In this document: positions 55,671-58,747 of the stretch, piece after piece
Layout: the number at the start of each line of letters is the position of its first letter
How positions within the stretch are numbered: position 1 is the stretch's first letter
From: Pedobacter sp. ASV28
GTDB taxonomy: Bacteria > Bacteroidota > Bacteroidia > Sphingobacteriales > Sphingobacteriaceae
Reading direction: 5' to 3'
DNA: 58,747 nucleotides
NCBI RefSeq assembly: GCF_016428855.1
Contig: NZ_JAELTN010000032.1
Coordinates: 1-58,747, forward strand
Notes under the pieces: generated by a model
Databases searched by the model: none
What the model saw: the letters and a program-made list of their open reading frames with translations, nothing else
Told to the model about the DNA's origin: nothing
Program-made: the position numbers and the translations under genes

Positions 55671-56486
55671 CTATTGCTTTTGAAGTATATACTTTCCCCA
55701 AAAATCTGTTGAACTTAAAAGGTCTTGTCGGGCAGTATTATTGTTGGGGCTGGCACCACCAAAATTGCCCCTTACCGCACCACCACCAAAACCACTTCCA
55801 GTATTTCCATTCCCCCTTAAGATGAAACCTCCTCCATCTATCCTTCCATTAAGCTTAATTTGGTAAGCAAATTCTTTGGTATTAGAAATATCAAGTGCAG
55901 TCAAAGGAATTGCTAATTCATAAAAATAGGTGCCTGTTTCATCGATAGTTGCTGCGGCTTTTATCCCATATTCATTATATATAGAGATCAGAGAATCGCT
56001 TATTTCTTTAAACCCTATCACTTTTATTTCCTTCACGCTAGCCAATTGAGATTTTCTCTGTACCAGCGCTATGGAATCTCGATGTTCCTGACTCTGCTCA
56101 TTCCTATTTTGTCCTACTGGATTCCTATTACCTACATTTCTATTATTTCTGGTAATTAAAGGATAAGTGATAGAAAAAGCACCTTCTTCTTTTTTCTTTC
56201 CTTTATTATTTACGGTAAATGTAATTCCTCCTACCATAATTTTATTCACTACGGTATTATTTGCAGACTTAACTACTAAGTATAGATTTTTATTATCGTT
56301 AGAAACCGTATAATAAATTTCTGTTCTTTTATTCTCAGCGGCAAAACTATTATTCCACTCGGTTGATTTTCCATCGACTCGAATCCCATTTGGTGCCCAA
56401 ATACCAGTTGTTTGTATCTCAGGCAACTTTTGGGCAAAACAAGAACAAGAAAACACAATAAAAAGTAATAAGTAAATTACCTTCAT
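55671..56486 (-). CDS. Exported protein of unknown function, partner of the 52766 barrel
   Basis: A 271-residue exported protein with a signal peptide (MKVIYLLLFIVFSCSCFAQ). Residues ~25-90 (GIWAPNGIRVDGKSTEWNNS, NKNLYLVVKSAN) resemble the opening of CBM9/DOMON-like beta-sandwich domains. A low-complexity Asn/Arg part (RNNRNVGNRNPVGQNRN) and a Gly-rich tail (NGNTGSGFGGGAVRGNFGG) resemble the insert of the barrel protein encoded 22 nt downstream. No catalytic motif found. Confidence 0.7.
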   Translation of the reverse strand: MKVIYLLLFIVFSCSCFAQKLPEIQTTGIWAPNGIRVDGKSTEWNNSFAAENKRTEIYYTVSNDNKNLYLVVKSANNTVVNKIMVGGITFTVNNKGKKKEEGAFSITYPLITRNNRNVGNRNPVGQNRNEQSQEHRDSIALVQRKSQLASVKEIKVIGFKEISDSLISIYNEYGIKAAATIDETGTYFYELAIPLTALDISNTKEFAYQIKLNGRIDGGGFILRGNGNTGSGFGGGAVRGNFGGASPNNNTARQDLLSSTDFWGKYILQKQ

Positions 56487-56575
56487 AAAGGCTTGATTTT
56501 AGGTTTACATTTGTTGTTTAGTTCCTTCAATAGACGAAAAAAAACTGAAAAGGATTAATTTATTTGGCGTATGCG

Positions 56576-56607
56576 CAAAAAAAATCCCCAAATTGTACAT
56601 TTGAGGA
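56576..56607 (-). terminator. Terminator of the S8 peptidase gene
   Basis: On the minus strand ATCCTCAAAT pairs with ATTTGGGGAT (one G-U pair) around GTACA, followed by a run of T. It is 23 nt downstream of the stop. Confidence 0.88.
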
Positions 56608-56629
56608 TCTAATTAGCTTATATATTTTT

Positions 56630-58399
56630 CTATTTTTTAGGCTTATATGTTGCTGCCAGTTTTAATGCATTATAAGCGTTAACCACTCCTCCGCTCACAC
56701 ATAATTCTGAAAAGTTGGTACGAACAGTCTCATCTTTATCATTCTTATACTTGACTTTACGCGTAACCTTTGTTACCGACTGCATGATAATATCCTTTAC
56801 GTCTACAGCAGTCAGCTCTGGATAATAGCTCAAAATTAAAGCTGCTAGACCAGAAACAACAGGTGCTGCCATACTGGTACCATCAAACTCTTCATATTTA
56901 GAGCCGGGAACCGTTGAATTGATCATGAAACCTGGCGCAAATACGTCTACATTATACTTCCCATAATTAGAGAAAGAGGCTTTCAAATTATCATCATCTT
57001 TATAAGCACTGGCCCCCACTTCAATCCAATTATGTGCATGAGGTAGTCTATATTTATTAGAATCTAATGGAATGGCTTTTGCAAAAGCATCTGGTTGCCT
57101 TTGCGCATATTGACCTCTATTTGCCATATCCTTTGCTGAAGGAAGAACAAGAGCTTTGGGTTCCACTTTCTTATTTTTTAGGGCATAGGCTTCTGCTTCC
57201 GGACCATCATAATATTTATTAGGGTAGTTCTCGGTAATGTCATTATTCTGGTTGTCATTACCAGCAGCATGAACCAGCAAAACACCTTTAGATTCAGCAT
57301 ACTTCACGGCCTCGTCCACCACTTTTTTATCCCACTTATAACCTTTTCCAAAGCTCATATTAATTACTCTAGCGCCATTATCTACAGCATACCTAATACC
57401 ATTTGCCACATCTTTGTCTCTTTCATCACCTTGAGGTACAACCCTTATGCTCATAATACTTACATGATCAGCCACGCCCATAATGCCGATGCCATTTTTT
57501 CTGTTCGCTCCAATTATACCTGATACGTGTGTACCATGCTCAGCATCTGGTCCTGTTACATCATTATTACCATAAATTCGTTCATTAGCATTTGCATAAT
57601 CATCTCCCACTAACAAGGCTCGCTCATCATATTGCTCATTTAGATTATACTTGAGCATTTCCTCCAATTCCTTATAACCTCTTTCTATTGTTCTATAGAA
57701 CTTTTCAATGCTTCCCTCGTCCTTTGATCCTTTTCTGATAATCTTTTTAATATAGTCTTCCATCTCATCGTCACCTTTATAACGCTCTATATCTTCTAAT
57801 GAAGGAATTTTCTTCCGGTTAATAAGGGCGACAGAATCCATTACTTTTTTAATGGCAATATAAATTGGGAAAGCAGAACTTGCCTCATCATATTTCTTTC
57901 CAAAATCAGATACTACTCTTCTATATAAATCATATTCTACTTTCTCAGCACTATCTAAAACAGTACTTCTGATCACCGATCTGTATTTAGGCTCTAACTT
58001 TCTTTTAATCCTTACCAATTCGAGGTTATCATGGGCCAAATCTCCATTTTTCGATCCTATGAAGTTCCATCCATGCACATCATCAACATAGCCATTTTTA
58101 TCATCATCAATACCATTTCCAGGAATTTCTTTTGTATTAGTCCATAATACGTCCTTTAAGTCTTCATGCTTAATATCAGTTCCCCCATCAATTACTGCAA
58201 CAATCACTTTTTGCTTTGGTTTCTTATCGTTTAACAGTTCTTTATAAGCTCTCTCTGTACTAATTCCAAAATAACCATCTGTAGCCAAATCAAGATTAAA
58301 CCAATTGGGCGGTAATTTTACATTTTTATCTTGGGCTTGGGCGTAGTTAAAGAAACCAAATGTCAGTAGCGCAAGAAAAAATATTTTATTAAACTTCAT
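56630..58399 (-). CDS. Secreted S8 (subtilisin-like) serine peptidase
   Basis: A 589-residue exported protease with a signal peptide (FFLALLTFGFFNYAQAQ). Catalytic triad Asp71 (VIDGGTD), His288 (AEHGTHVSG) and Ser509 (FDGTSMAAP), with the oxyanion Asn in HAAGND. The 217 residues between Asp and His contain a helical insertion (~100-275), far longer than in subtilisin. The frame reaches a TTG at 58432, but a TATTTTTG promoter element there and the signal peptide fix the start at 58399. Confidence 0.93.
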   Translation of the reverse strand: MKFNKIFFLALLTFGFFNYAQAQDKNVKLPPNWFNLDLATDGYFGISTERAYKELLNDKKPKQKVIVAVIDGGTDIKHEDLKDVLWTNTKEIPGNGIDDDKNGYVDDVHGWNFIGSKNGDLAHDNLELVRIKRKLEPKYRSVIRSTVLDSAEKVEYDLYRRVVSDFGKKYDEASSAFPIYIAIKKVMDSVALINRKKIPSLEDIERYKGDDEMEDYIKKIIRKGSKDEGSIEKFYRTIERGYKELEEMLKYNLNEQYDERALLVGDDYANANERIYGNNDVTGPDAEHGTHVSGIIGANRKNGIGIMGVADHVSIMSIRVVPQGDERDKDVANGIRYAVDNGARVINMSFGKGYKWDKKVVDEAVKYAESKGVLLVHAAGNDNQNNDITENYPNKYYDGPEAEAYALKNKKVEPKALVLPSAKDMANRGQYAQRQPDAFAKAIPLDSNKYRLPHAHNWIEVGASAYKDDDNLKASFSNYGKYNVDVFAPGFMINSTVPGSKYEEFDGTSMAAPVVSGLAALILSYYPELTAVDVKDIIMQSVTKVTRKVKYKNDKDETVRTNFSELCVSGGVVNAYNALKLAATYKPKK

Positions 58400-58429
58400 A
58401 TACACAGATTGAAAATATAACATAAGATA

Positions 58430-58437
58430 CAAAAATA
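58430..58437 (-). promoter_or_regulatory. -7 element (TATTTTTG) upstream of the S8 peptidase gene
   Basis: An exact TAnnTTTG on the minus strand 30 nt before the ATG at 58399. No -33 TTG at standard spacing. Confidence 0.45.
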
Positions 58438-58637
58438 GCTTTTTAAGAGCGGAAGAATAAACAGCATAGAAACTTTAACAAAAATTAACAGCCTTGCTAT
58501 TGAAAAAAGAAAAATTATGCTGTATTTGAACCGAATGTTCTGATTGATTTTTTTGTCTTAGCGTATGAGCACGCTCCGATTACCTATTTGGGCCTTTTGG
58601 GTTTGTCCATGGTCCCTGGTCGGTCGGTGGCGTTGAA

Positions 58638-58669
58638 TCAAAAAAGCCCCGACCATTTCTGGAGGGGGC
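58638..58669 (-). terminator. rRNA operon terminator
   Basis: On the minus strand, GCCCC...GGGGC with UCCA-GAAA-UGGU inside (two mismatches) is followed by TTTTTT. It lies 11 nt downstream of the 5S rRNA 3' end. Confidence 0.8.
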
Positions 58670-58680
58670 GTTTAGGTATA

Positions 58681-58747
58681 GGCACCGACCTACTCTCCCA
58701 CGTGTTACCGCAGTACCATCGGCTCAGGCGGGCTTAACTTCTCTGTT
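58681..58747 (-). rRNA. rrf: 5S ribosomal RNA, 3' part
   Basis: On the minus strand the sequence reads GAAGTTAAGCCCGCC, GAGCCGATGGTACTGCGGTA and TGGGAGAGTAGGTCGGTGCC, the conserved loop C-E and 3' stem of Bacteroidota 5S rRNA. About 67 nt are inside the window; the 5' end and the 23S gene should lie beyond the right edge. Confidence 0.92.

Overview
The window looks like chromosomal DNA of a Bacteroidota bacterium of the Sphingobacteriaceae type (Pedobacter-like). The base composition is AT-rich. Several start sites are preceded by the Bacteroidota promoter form TAnnTTTG. Two secreted proteins end in type IX secretion (T9SS) sorting domains. Families largely confined to Bacteroidota are present: DUF5606, a putative porin, a SusC-like barrel with a carboxypeptidase-regulatory domain, and a mitochondrial-type aconitase. 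The genus is inferred from gene content, not from a marker gene; only the 3' part of a 5S rRNA is present, at the right edge.

Layout. 1-9 kb: a cut-off secreted alpha/beta hydrolase, a secreted protein with a degenerate M23 (LytM) domain, two different aconitases in tandem (acnB, then a mitochondrial-type enzyme), and a second secreted alpha/beta hydrolase. 8.8-12 kb: an accessory island with an AraC-type regulator remnant, two DUF2007 paralogues, and between them a REP-associated tyrosine transposase (RAYT) embedded in an array of ~170-bp units, each carrying two oppositely oriented REP-like hairpins. 12-23 kb: GH1 beta-glucosidase, membrane MutS-like ATPase, rlmH with a 43-residue membrane protein, DUF5606 protein, cyclophilin, a secreted protein of unproven function, a DUF6157 pseudogene with at least four frame disruptions, and the overlapping lpxK-purine nucleoside phosphorylase-porin operon.

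23-39 kb: two large T9SS cargo proteins (an M60-like metalloprotease and a 2124-residue multi-module beta-helix protein) flank a tetR-tolC-adaptor-RND efflux operon that has a likely autoregulatory operator. 40-47.5 kb: pruA, then a small exported protein, a SulP transporter and a beta-carbonic anhydrase (probable bicarbonate uptake and interconversion), a phosphate-selective-type porin and an acyl-CoA carboxylase carboxyltransferase subunit. 47.6-52.7 kb: an MFS transporter split by one frameshift, a small outer-membrane protein, two GNAT acetyltransferases, a truncated SPFH-like protein, an M42 peptidase and a MarR regulator with a palindrome over its promoter. 52.7-58.7 kb: a large SusC-like beta-barrel with a Gly/Asn-rich insert, its Gly/Asn-rich exported partner, an S8 peptidase, and the end of an rRNA operon.

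Most of the window is ordinary housekeeping and cell-envelope content. The most unusual part is the RAYT/BIME island. The next most informative are the shared C-terminal modules of the two T9SS cargos, the decaying genes, and the compact palindromic operators.
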